A stretch of DNA of 64,000 bases, taken from the NCBI GenBank assembly GCA_028285545.1, contig JANQPA010000008.1:83853-147852 (forward strand). The letters are read 5' to 3'. The translations under genes and the position numbers were made by a program. This stretch comes from Saprospiraceae bacterium (GTDB lineage: Bacteria > Bacteroidota > Bacteroidia > Chitinophagales > Saprospiraceae). This document shows, in pieces, positions 37,985 through 45,745 of the stretch. The notes below the pieces were generated by a model. That model searched no databases and was not told where the DNA came from. It saw only the letters and a list, made by a program, of their open reading frames with translations. Positions within the stretch are counted from its first letter, which is position 1; each line of letters opens with the position of its first letter.

Positions 37985-39688
37985 ATGAGTACTCGTCAAA
38001 AAACCAGGATCAAAAGCGTCCTTTTCTTATTCATTCTACTTAGCACCTGCCTTTTATGGGCTCAAACTTCAGTTAAAAAGGAAGCTACTCCTGAAGATCT
38101 GGAACATAAAGTAGACGAATTATTTTCACAATGGAATAAAGAGGATTCACCAGGAGCTGCAGTTGCTATTGTAAAGAATGGTAAATTAATCTATAGTAAA
38201 GGTTATGGAAGTGCCAACCTGGAGTATAATATACCCATCACTCCTAAAACAGTTTTTCATATAGCCTCAGTGTCTAAGCAGTTCACAGCCTTTGCCATTG
38301 CTAAACTTGCAGATGAAGGTAAACTCTCCCTGGATGAAGACATACGAAAATACCTCCCTGACATACCAGCATTCGATGAGATCCTTACCATTCGACATCT
38401 GGTGCATCATACCAGTGGATTGCGAGATCAATGGGACCTCCTCATGATGGCTGGTTGGAGAATGGATGACGTTATCACTACTAATCACATCATGAAAATT
38501 TTAAGCAGGCAAAAAGAGCTAAATTTCAAGCCAGGTGAACGCTATATGTATTGCAATTCAGGATACACACTTATGGCCAAAATTGTTGAAAAGGTCTCTG
38601 GCAAATCATTCTTCGAATGGACGCAAGACAATATTTTTAAGCCCTTGAATATGAACCATACACTGTTTTATGATGATCATCAAAAGGTCGTCAAAAATAG
38701 AGCCTATTCTTATTATCAATCCGGCAATTCCTATGGCAAAATCAGACTAAACTATGCTAATGTAGGAGCCACCAGTCTTTTCACAACGGTGGAAGATTTA
38801 AGTAAATGGGCTTTAAATTTTGAGAAAATTAAGGTAGGAAATAAAAACCTTATGCAGCAGGTACATGAAAGAGGTGTTTTAAATAATGAAGACACTCTAA
38901 CTTATGCATTTGGTAACCATATTGATAAGTATAAAGGGTTACAGCTTATAGCTCATTCAGGAGGAGACGCTGGCTACCGTTCTTATTTAGGCAGGTTTCC
39001 GGATCAAAAGTTTTCGGTGATGATCTTCAGTAATTTAGCCTCTTTTAACCCCGGAGAGTTGGCTATGAAGATAGCCGATTTGTATCTGGAATCTTTTTAT
39101 AAAAAAGAAAAAGCGATAACAGAAAAGGAATCTGAACAGGAACAAATTTCCTCAAAAGTTTTGCAAGAGTACATTGGAGATTATCAGCTTTCACCAGGTG
39201 TAATACTCACTATTTCAACTATTGACGGGCAACTTTCTGCGCGCGCCACTGGCAATCCTAGAACAGACCTTGAGGCCATCACCGAAACTGAATTTTTTGC
39301 CCCTAGCAATAATGCAAAGCTATATTTTAAAAGAAATAACGAAGGAAAAGTAGACCAATTGACCATCATTCAAGGAGGTCGAGAAATGAACCTTCCAAGA
39401 ACAAAACAATTTGAACCTTCTTCTGTCGACTTAACTGAGTTTACCGGCAAATTTTACAGTGAAGAATTAGAAACTTCTTATACTTTTTCTATAGTCAACA
39501 AGCAGCTCGTTGCCAGTCATCGACGTCATTCGGATTTCAATTTAATCCCCAGTAAAACCGATTTTTTTACAGGAGACATCTATTTTTTTAGAGGTGTCAC
39601 TTTTGAAAGAGATGCCACAAATAACATCACAGGAATCAGGGTGTCAAATCCAAGAGTGAGGAATCTATATTTCAGGAAAATGAAATAA
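37985..39688 (+). CDS. Serine hydrolase, class C beta-lactamase fold, secreted
   Basis: The 567-residue protein has a signal peptide (about 1-27, FLFILLSTCLLWA-Q). In the beta-lactamase domain (about 35-370) the nucleophile is S95 with K98 in IASVSKQFTAFAIAKL, the tyrosine motif is YMYCNSGYTLMAKI (YCN), and the third motif is IAHSGGDAGYRS. A C-terminal beta-rich region (about 390-567: LQEYIGDYQLSPGVILTI, LTEFTGKFYSEELETSYTFSI) resembles the lipocalin-like DUF that trails many Bacteroidota serine hydrolases. Likely periplasmic esterase or D-amino peptidase; the substrate is unknown. It is unrelated in detail to the other serine hydrolase at 34040. Confidence 0.9.
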   Translation: MSTRQKTRIKSVLFLFILLSTCLLWAQTSVKKEATPEDLEHKVDELFSQWNKEDSPGAAVAIVKNGKLIYSKGYGSANLEYNIPITPKTVFHIASVSKQFTAFAIAKLADEGKLSLDEDIRKYLPDIPAFDEILTIRHLVHHTSGLRDQWDLLMMAGWRMDDVITTNHIMKILSRQKELNFKPGERYMYCNSGYTLMAKIVEKVSGKSFFEWTQDNIFKPLNMNHTLFYDDHQKVVKNRAYSYYQSGNSYGKIRLNYANVGATSLFTTVEDLSKWALNFEKIKVGNKNLMQQVHERGVLNNEDTLTYAFGNHIDKYKGLQLIAHSGGDAGYRSYLGRFPDQKFSVMIFSNLASFNPGELAMKIADLYLESFYKKEKAITEKESEQEQISSKVLQEYIGDYQLSPGVILTISTIDGQLSARATGNPRTDLEAITETEFFAPSNNAKLYFKRNNEGKVDQLTIIQGGREMNLPRTKQFEPSSVDLTEFTGKFYSEELETSYTFSIVNKQLVASHRRHSDFNLIPSKTDFFTGDIYFFRGVTFERDATNNITGIRVSNPRVRNLYFRKMK

Positions 39689-39871
39689 AGGGCCTTTACT
39701 CCTCCGCACGCCCCTGCCCCCTGAATGGGAAACACTCCCGCCGACAAACAAAAAGCAGGATGACTTCCCTTTTAGGGGATTGAGGGGTGAGGGCAGGCAA
39801 AATCTAATTTCTTATTTGACTAAGCCTCCAAGATTTATTATTAATTTTAATAACATAAAAGGCTTCAAATC

Positions 39872-40207
39872 TTACAATTGCGCCATATGCTCTAATAAAG
39901 GTGGAGGACCGACCAATTCTCCCCTGGCATTAATCTGATCGAAATAATTATACCAGCCAGCTCCTTCAACAATCTCCTCAAGCATTTTAACCAATTCCAG
40001 ATTAGGCATTTTCCAAACGGCAATATAGGTATGGCCGCTGCTGTGGGGGGTATCGTCATCATTGATGGCCCAGCCTACAATTTCCACGCCAGCATTGGTT
40101 AATTGTTCAATAGCAGGACCAACTTGTTCAAAATAAGCGCCACGTTCTTCAGCGGAAAGGGCAAGCCAGGCAGGGCGAGCGTTCCAGAGTTCTACATAAA
40201 GATGCAT
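39872..40207 (-). CDS. Small cytosolic protein of unknown function
   Basis: The 111-residue protein opens MHLYVELWNARPAWLALSAEERGAYFEQVGPAIEQL and contains VEIVGWAINDDDTPHSSGHTYIAVWKMPNLELVKMLEEIV, then WYNYFDQINARGEL. The strand-helix-strand pattern suggests a ferredoxin-like dimeric alpha-beta barrel, the shape of small muconolactone-isomerase or EthD-like proteins. I think it belongs to an uncharacterised Bacteroidota family (DUF6616-like) but cannot fix it. Codon composition is more GC-rich than its neighbours. It stands alone between two plus-strand genes. Confidence 0.65.
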   Translation of the reverse strand: MHLYVELWNARPAWLALSAEERGAYFEQVGPAIEQLTNAGVEIVGWAINDDDTPHSSGHTYIAVWKMPNLELVKMLEEIVEGAGWYNYFDQINARGELVGPPPLLEHMAQL

Positions 40208-40422
40208 TGATTGTAGTATTTTAAGGTGTTAAGGAATCATAGGTGTACATATTTTCAGTTCTCTCCCGGCCTTTTAAAGGTAAAAAATATTAACAGAAAA
40301 GTTTATTCTAATTGCTTCTTTTTGGGAGCGAAGAAAATTAATTCAAAGATGATTATTCTTAAAAAAATATGGACATACTATTTATCCCCGGAAAGGGAAA
40401 TATGTTAGGAGACGCCCTCTTT

Positions 40423-40452
40423 CTTTCCACAAAGAAGTTTTATCCTTATTTT
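40423..40452 (+). promoter_or_regulatory. Conserved block upstream of sensor gene A
   Basis: CTTTCCACAAAGAAGTTTTA and the next ten bases align with 52339-52368 (CTTTCCAAGAAGAAGTTTTT...) upstream of the paralogous sensor gene. It lies 55 bp before the ATG here and 60 bp there, in otherwise different leaders. It could be a promoter or regulator site common to both sensor genes. Confidence 0.5.
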
Positions 40453-40506
40453 ACAGATGTATAAATACTAAATGAATAAAATTAAGAGCTGAAATTCAGT
40501 TTCTAA

Positions 40507-43500
40507 ATGAAATCCCTGATCTTCACTATATGGTTTCAGGTCCTTTTGACGGTGTGCTTTGCCTCCGATAGTCTTTCTATTCCTTCCATCTATCCATCTT
40601 TTCTAACTGCTTATGATATTGATCAGGGCTTGCCTATATCTTGTGTAAATAAAATAGTCGTCGATAAAAAGGGGCGTATTTGGTTGAATCCATGCCCTAT
40701 TTATTTTGAAGATCAGGAGATTAGCTTTTATCAATTCGATGGCAAAAATTCTTATGAAGTTCCCATTAAACTACTTGATGGCTCCATCAGTTCTGACACC
40801 TGGTTTGTCAATGGCATCACACAAAATGGTCTGATTTATGGAAGTCCTTCCAATAAAACTCAAGCCTTTTTCCTCAATCCTGACACTCATGAGACAAGAG
40901 TTTTTTCTTTCTCCTCCAAAGAACGTATCATAAATTTAGTAGCGAATAAAGACCATACGATATTTGCAATTACTAGAGCTGAAGGTACTTATTCTATTTA
41001 TGAACTGTCTTTCTACGAAAAAACTTTTCTTACCTCCGTTAATAAACTAGAAATCAGACGTCATTATGTACTGCCCACCATTCCCACCATAAATACCAAT
41101 GGCAAGATTTGGTTTCTTCACCAAAATATTGGCTTTCTTAGTGTGGATACAGTCACTAAAGTCTCTAAGGAATATCGCTGGGAAGACCTTTTGGGCCATA
41201 AAATACCAGATTATTTGGAGTTGTCTACCAATGAAGAATTTATAAAAATGAACGTTGATGGGAAAGGAAATTTGATCTTTTATATTGAAAATAAAAAACG
41301 GTTTTTCCATTTTGATACACAGGCGGAAGAATTGACCCTTCATCGCAAACTCAATTCTCAACTTGATAAAATTGCCAGATTCAGGGTTACCAATGTTAAC
41401 TTTTTTTCGGATGCTCAAAAAAATCTCCTTACCGAAATCAGATATGATCAAAGCCCTGGTACGGTGCATGTTGAGGAAGATATATCCCATCTTTTATTAG
41501 ACAAGAATGACCAACTTTTTAATTACAATCCCATAATAAGTCAATCGAGGGAAATTAGCAGATTCAGGCGTGATTTTATTAGGGATGTCAATAGTCCTGA
41601 CTTTAAAAAAGAGATCATCATTGCTTCAGGAGGAGGTCTGGTGACGGCAGATATCCAAGCCGATTTACCCATCATTTCCCTTCTTGAAAAATGGCCGTCG
41701 CGAGCAATCGTCCAAATCGATGAAGACCTTCTATGGGTAAAAAGTGATAAAAGAAAGATAGCAAAAGTCAATATGGGGAGCAGGAAAACTTCTGAATTTT
41801 TGCCATTTGAAATTTGCAAGTCAGAATTTAACATTAAGGCTTTTTCAAAATTAATCAATAAGGATAAAAAGGTAGTTTGGTTTCCAACAAGGGATGGGGA
41901 TTTATATTCTTATCAAGTAAATGAGCAAAGCTGTACAAAATTTCCAGTTGGTCCAGAATTCGAAAAATTTGACTTCATTAATGATAAGGAAGTTGCTCTG
42001 GTTAGTCTGGAGCATGAAGTTTTCATCTATAATCTCGAGCAAAAAAAAGTAAACCCATTCCTTCAAAACGGAAACCCTCTAAACATAGGTAAAGTAGCTA
42101 ATGATGTGTATTGTGATACCAATGGATTCATTTGGATTCCCAGTCTAAATGGACTGTGGAAAGTGGATCCTCAATCAAACACAGCTACTCGTTTAGGTAA
42201 AGAGCAAGGCTTTACGGATGATCAATTTTTGTGCATTTATGAGGACAGGAAAGGAAGATTATGGCTCGGTACTTTTAATGAAGGTATTCAAATGTATGAT
42301 CCAAAGGATGGCAGCATTAGGATCATTAATGAAAATGATGGCCTTTCCAATAATTCGGTGGCAGGTATTTTATCGGATCAGGATGGAGATCTTTGGTTAT
42401 CTACTTTTGATGGAGTTACGGTTATTTCCAAAGAAGGCGATGTATTGTTTGAGTTAAATGAAAAAGACGGTATTTCACACAAAGAATTCAATCGTTATTC
42501 TTATGCAAAAACCTGGGATGAGAAGATAATTTTTGGAGGTATTGAGGGCATCAATATTTTTGAGCCTCAAAAAATTAAACAGTTTTATCTGCAAAAAAAA
42601 GATCTCAATATTTATATTTCTGAAATTGGTTTTTTTAATAAAAAAACAGACAGTTCTATTACCCTTAGAAGTGGCTTTGATCAATTAGAAGAAATAAACT
42701 TACCTCCTACTCATCGTTACCTAACTTTAGATTTTGCACTGTCTGATTATATGAATCCTGAGAAAATGACTTTTTCTTATCGTATCGAGAAGAAAAAGGC
42801 CAAAAAGGTAGTTGAAGAGGAGGATCTTTGGATTTCTATCGGAGCCAATTCAAATTTAACGCTCACTGACTTGCCCGTTGGGAAATTTACCCTCTTTATA
42901 AAAGGTAGTAATTACAAAGGCCAATGGACCGAACAGCCCCTTGCCATTCCAGTCAAGGTAAACCCATTTTTTTACAATACCTGGTGGTTTTATCTCTTAT
43001 GTAGCCTTCCCTTTCTAATCGGCGCTTATTTTTGGTATCAGCGATTGATTACGGAGAAAAAAAGATTGGAAGCGGAAGTTAATAAACGTACCCTTCAAAT
43101 TGTAAAAGACAAAGAACTAATCGAAGAGCAGGCAGCCAAGCTATTGGAATTAGATGAGATGAAATCCCGATTCTTCACCAATATCTCTCACGAATTCAGA
43201 ACCCCGCTTACCATCATTTCCGGAATGATCCCTCAGATGGAAAACAACCCGGATCAATGGATGACAAAAGGAATGGAACTCATCCGAAGAAATAGCAATC
43301 ACCTTTTATCCTTAATCAACCAAATACTTGATTTAAGAAAACTAGAATCGGGGGCTCTCCAAGCCAATTTTATTCAATCAGATATCATACCCTATTTACA
43401 CTATATAGCCGATTCTTTTAAGGCAGTAGCACTGTCAAAAGGAATCAAACTTCATATCCTATCTCAAAAAAAGGAGTTGGTGATGGATTATGATCCGGAT

Positions 43501-44736
43501 AAAATGATGCATATTTTATCCAATCTTCTATCCAATGCCCTCAAATATACCTCCTCAGAAGGCGACATCTATTTACAAATTAATCAAAACCGGGAAGCCA
43601 ATATTGATCAACTGGAATTAGTAGTCAAGGATACGGGCCAGGGCATACGGAAGGAGCATCTTCCTTTTATTTTCGATCGATTTTATCAGGTGGAAGACCT
43701 GGCCTCCCAAAAACCCCAGGGATCGGGAGTAGGGCTGGCCTTAACCAGAGAATTGGTCCAGTTATTAAACGGACAAATTATAGTGGAAAGTGAGTGGGGT
43801 CATGGTACCAGTTTTACTTTGTATTTCCCAATTACTCACAAAGCCAGATTTCAGGAAAACCAACCAAAATTGGAAGAGATCAACCATGAGGAAATGCCTG
43901 TTACAGAAAATACCTTAATAAATGGCACAGAAGAAATAATAGCTGCTCCCATAACAATAAAGAGTCATTCTTCTGATCTTGATTCTCTACCTTCTTTACT
44001 TATTGTGGAGGATAATCCAGAAGTCAGACTTTATCTTACCGCCTGTCTGGCTAAAGATTATAATCTTTTGATGGCAGAAAACGGTCAGGAAGGAATTGAT
44101 TTAGCCATTGAAAAAATACCTGATCTCCTTGTGAGCGATGTGATGATGCCTATAAAAAATGGCTTTGAATTATGTGATACCCTAAAAAATGACGAACGGA
44201 CCAGTCATATCCCCATTATTCTACTTACGGCAAAAGCAGATTTTGATTCTAAATTAAGTGGTTTAAAGAAGGGGGCTGATGCCTATTTAACCAAACCATT
44301 TCAGGAAGAAGAACTTTTGGTAAGGTTGGAACAGCTGTTGATTTTGAGAAATAAATTACACGAACGATATAAAAATCAATTGGGAATAGATGCGCTACCT
44401 TCCTCACCCAATCATTCCATGGAAGATGCCTTTATGCAAAAATTCCACCAATTGGTAATTGATCATATTACCGAAGAAAATTTTGGGGTTGTTCAATTGT
44501 GTCGGCTGATGAGCATCAGTCGCTCTCAACTTCATAAAAAAATAAAAGCAATAACTGGCCAATCAACTACTGCCTTGGTTCGTTCCATCCGCCTAAACAA
44601 AGCCAAACAATTGCTTCAAACCACCGACTTAAACATCTCCGAAGTCGGTTATGAAGTCGGTATTAACAATCCTGCCTACTTTTCTCGCATTTATTCCGAA
44701 GAATTTGGCGAAGCTCCACGTGAAACACGCAAATAA
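40507..44736 (+). CDS. Hybrid two-component sensor kinase/response regulator (HTCS), copy A
   Basis: The 1409-residue protein has a signal peptide (about 1-20, IWFQVLLTVCFA), then a periplasmic sensor of reg_prop beta-propeller blades (about 35-700: KIVVDKKGRIWLNP, DTNGFIWIPSLNGLWKVD, EDRKGRLWLGTFNEGIQMYD, LSDQDGDLWLSTFDGVTVI) and a Y_Y_Y domain (about 735-815). One membrane helix (about 823-845) leads to a HisKA domain with phospho-His near 895 (NISHEFRTPLTII), an HATPase (ILSNLLSNALKYT; DTGQGI; GSGVGLAL), a receiver (about 1163-1285) with phospho-Asp in SDVMMP, and an AraC HTH (about 1320-1409). It is a one-protein sensor-to-DNA pathway. It is followed by a terminator, then its likely targets: a methyltransferase and a giant secreted protein. 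Confidence 0.95.
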   Translation: MKSLIFTIWFQVLLTVCFASDSLSIPSIYPSFLTAYDIDQGLPISCVNKIVVDKKGRIWLNPCPIYFEDQEISFYQFDGKNSYEVPIKLLDGSISSDTWFVNGITQNGLIYGSPSNKTQAFFLNPDTHETRVFSFSSKERIINLVANKDHTIFAITRAEGTYSIYELSFYEKTFLTSVNKLEIRRHYVLPTIPTINTNGKIWFLHQNIGFLSVDTVTKVSKEYRWEDLLGHKIPDYLELSTNEEFIKMNVDGKGNLIFYIENKKRFFHFDTQAEELTLHRKLNSQLDKIARFRVTNVNFFSDAQKNLLTEIRYDQSPGTVHVEEDISHLLLDKNDQLFNYNPIISQSREISRFRRDFIRDVNSPDFKKEIIIASGGGLVTADIQADLPIISLLEKWPSRAIVQIDEDLLWVKSDKRKIAKVNMGSRKTSEFLPFEICKSEFNIKAFSKLINKDKKVVWFPTRDGDLYSYQVNEQSCTKFPVGPEFEKFDFINDKEVALVSLEHEVFIYNLEQKKVNPFLQNGNPLNIGKVANDVYCDTNGFIWIPSLNGLWKVDPQSNTATRLGKEQGFTDDQFLCIYEDRKGRLWLGTFNEGIQMYDPKDGSIRIINENDGLSNNSVAGILSDQDGDLWLSTFDGVTVISKEGDVLFELNEKDGISHKEFNRYSYAKTWDEKIIFGGIEGINIFEPQKIKQFYLQKKDLNIYISEIGFFNKKTDSSITLRSGFDQLEEINLPPTHRYLTLDFALSDYMNPEKMTFSYRIEKKKAKKVVEEEDLWISIGANSNLTLTDLPVGKFTLFIKGSNYKGQWTEQPLAIPVKVNPFFYNTWWFYLLCSLPFLIGAYFWYQRLITEKKRLEAEVNKRTLQIVKDKELIEEQAAKLLELDEMKSRFFTNISHEFRTPLTIISGMIPQMENNPDQWMTKGMELIRRNSNHLLSLINQILDLRKLESGALQANFIQSDIIPYLHYIADSFKAVALSKGIKLHILSQKKELVMDYDPDKMMHILSNLLSNALKYTSSEGDIYLQINQNREANIDQLELVVKDTGQGIRKEHLPFIFDRFYQVEDLASQKPQGSGVGLALTRELVQLLNGQIIVESEWGHGTSFTLYFPITHKARFQENQPKLEEINHEEMPVTENTLINGTEEIIAAPITIKSHSSDLDSLPSLLIVEDNPEVRLYLTACLAKDYNLLMAENGQEGIDLAIEKIPDLLVSDVMMPIKNGFELCDTLKNDERTSHIPIILLTAKADFDSKLSGLKKGADAYLTKPFQEEELLVRLEQLLILRNKLHERYKNQLGIDALPSSPNHSMEDAFMQKFHQLVIDHITEENFGVVQLCRLMSISRSQLHKKIKAITGQSTTALVRSIRLNKAKQLLQTTDLNISEVGYEVGINNPAYFSRIYSEEFGEAPRETRK

Positions 44737-44760
44737 CTAACAATCAGATACTTGAACCAA

Positions 44761-44801
44761 AAAACTTTACCTGTTGTGCACAATAGGTAAAGTTTTTTTT
44801 T
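44761..44801 (+). terminator. Terminator after sensor gene A, with embedded GGTAAAG
   Basis: AAAACTTTACCT (44761-44772) pairs with AGGTAAAGTTTT (44785-44796), and the 12-nt middle is itself nearly self-complementary, followed by nine T (44793-44801). It is 24 bp after the sensor stop. The right arm contains GGTAAAG, the first of three direct repeats upstream of the methyltransferase gene. In module B only the right arm survives (56703-56718), so it may also be a binding site. Confidence 0.8.
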
Positions 44802-44816
44802 GTCCAGGAAACATCT

Positions 44817-44872
44817 GGTAAAGTCTTATCTACAATGGGTAAAGCACTTCTTTCCAGGGCCTCCCACCTTTG
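44817..44872 (+). promoter_or_regulatory. AraC-like direct repeats and promoter, module A
   Basis: GGTAAAG occurs at 44817-44823 and 44838-44844, 21 bp apart, with a third at 44786-44792, 31 bp upstream of the first. The last repeat begins the imperfect palindrome GTAAAG-N5-CTTTCC. CACCTTTG (44865-44872) resembles the TAnnTTTG -7 box. The spacings 31, 21 and 28 bp are identical in module B. A 21-bp direct repeat is the classical AraC-family half-site spacing, so the upstream sensor's AraC domain is the obvious candidate binder. Confidence 0.68.
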
Positions 44873-44898
44873 TAAGGCCAATTAAATTATGTAAAGAA

Positions 44899-45687
44899 AT
44901 GCAATCTCTAACTTCCATTATCCAACAATCACTGCTGCCTCAACTAACCACCATCCTAAGGAAACCAAGCCAGGGGTGGTTGAGAAAACACTTGCCCAAA
45001 AAAGCAGGGGTATGTGGTCTTCATATAGCTTGTGGAAGTGGCGAAGATACTTTTCTAATTGCCTCATTGCTGAACCAAACTTATTGTCTCCACGGGATTG
45101 ATGAAAATAAGGTCTTGATTGAAGATGCTAAGCATGCCAAAGAAGTTGGGGAATGGGATCAAGTCAATTTCTTAAATACCTGTCCTTCTACCTGGAAGCC
45201 AGAAATGAAGTATGATTTTGTCTATAGCCGGATTTGGAAGACGGATTTATTAAAACAGACAGGCTTCCTAAAAAATACCAGAAACAATTTGAAAGAGGAT
45301 GGAAAATTTATTCTGGAACTAATACAATTTTCAGGCTTCTCTGCCTTTCCCTATCATCCGGCTTTTTCCAGATCAGCAGAGTTAATCTTAAAAACTGAAC
45401 AGTGCCTTACCAATACTTTGGGACTTACAGAAAAGTACACTGATTTACTTCAGAGTCATGGCTTACGAATTTTAGAAATCAACTATTCTCCTCCAGCATT
45501 TATAGAAAAAAAAGACAAAAAGATCCTGTCCCAAATACTCGCAACATTTGAAGAAAAACTACTACAGCTGGGTTTAGTGACGAAGGAGGAATTGGATTCG
45601 CTCCTCTATCAACTTAAACGATACGAAACCAGGGGAGATTCCCTGATCAGCAGGCCCGGGGTGTATCAGATTTTAGCAAGCAGATGA
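44899..45687 (+). CDS. Class I SAM methyltransferase-like protein, copy A
   Basis: A 262-residue protein. An in-frame TTG at 44800 would place the start inside the terminator and ahead of the promoter, so the ATG at 44899 is preferred; it gives exactly the same length as copy B. Motif I is LHIACGSGEDTF, the beta-2 acid is in LHGIDENKVL, and YDFVYSRIWKTDL follows as motif IV. Then NNLKEDGKFILEL forms the post-methyltransfer beta strand region. A helical C-terminal part ends SLISRPGVYQILA. SAM binding is probable; the substrate is unknown. It lies 58 bp before the giant secreted protein, so it may modify that protein or a linked glycan or lipid. Confidence 0.78.
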   Translation: MQSLTSIIQQSLLPQLTTILRKPSQGWLRKHLPKKAGVCGLHIACGSGEDTFLIASLLNQTYCLHGIDENKVLIEDAKHAKEVGEWDQVNFLNTCPSTWKPEMKYDFVYSRIWKTDLLKQTGFLKNTRNNLKEDGKFILELIQFSGFSAFPYHPAFSRSAELILKTEQCLTNTLGLTEKYTDLLQSHGLRILEINYSPPAFIEKKDKKILSQILATFEEKLLQLGLVTKEELDSLLYQLKRYETRGDSLISRPGVYQILASR

Positions 45688-45745
45688 CTTAAGGAAAATC
45701 CCTCAAATACTCGAAAACAATTTATTAATCTTCATTCTAATCAAA

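Noticed and set aside
40226..40408. 60-codon plus-strand ORF before sensor A
   Set aside because: Unbiased composition, poor start context and no resemblance to any family; the ~300-bp gap is better read as a leader region.
44800..44898. TTG-initiated N-terminal extension of methyltransferase copy A (33 extra residues)
   Set aside because: It would begin in the terminator T tract and run across the conserved repeats and -7-like box. Copy B has no matching extension, and the shared ATG gives equal lengths.
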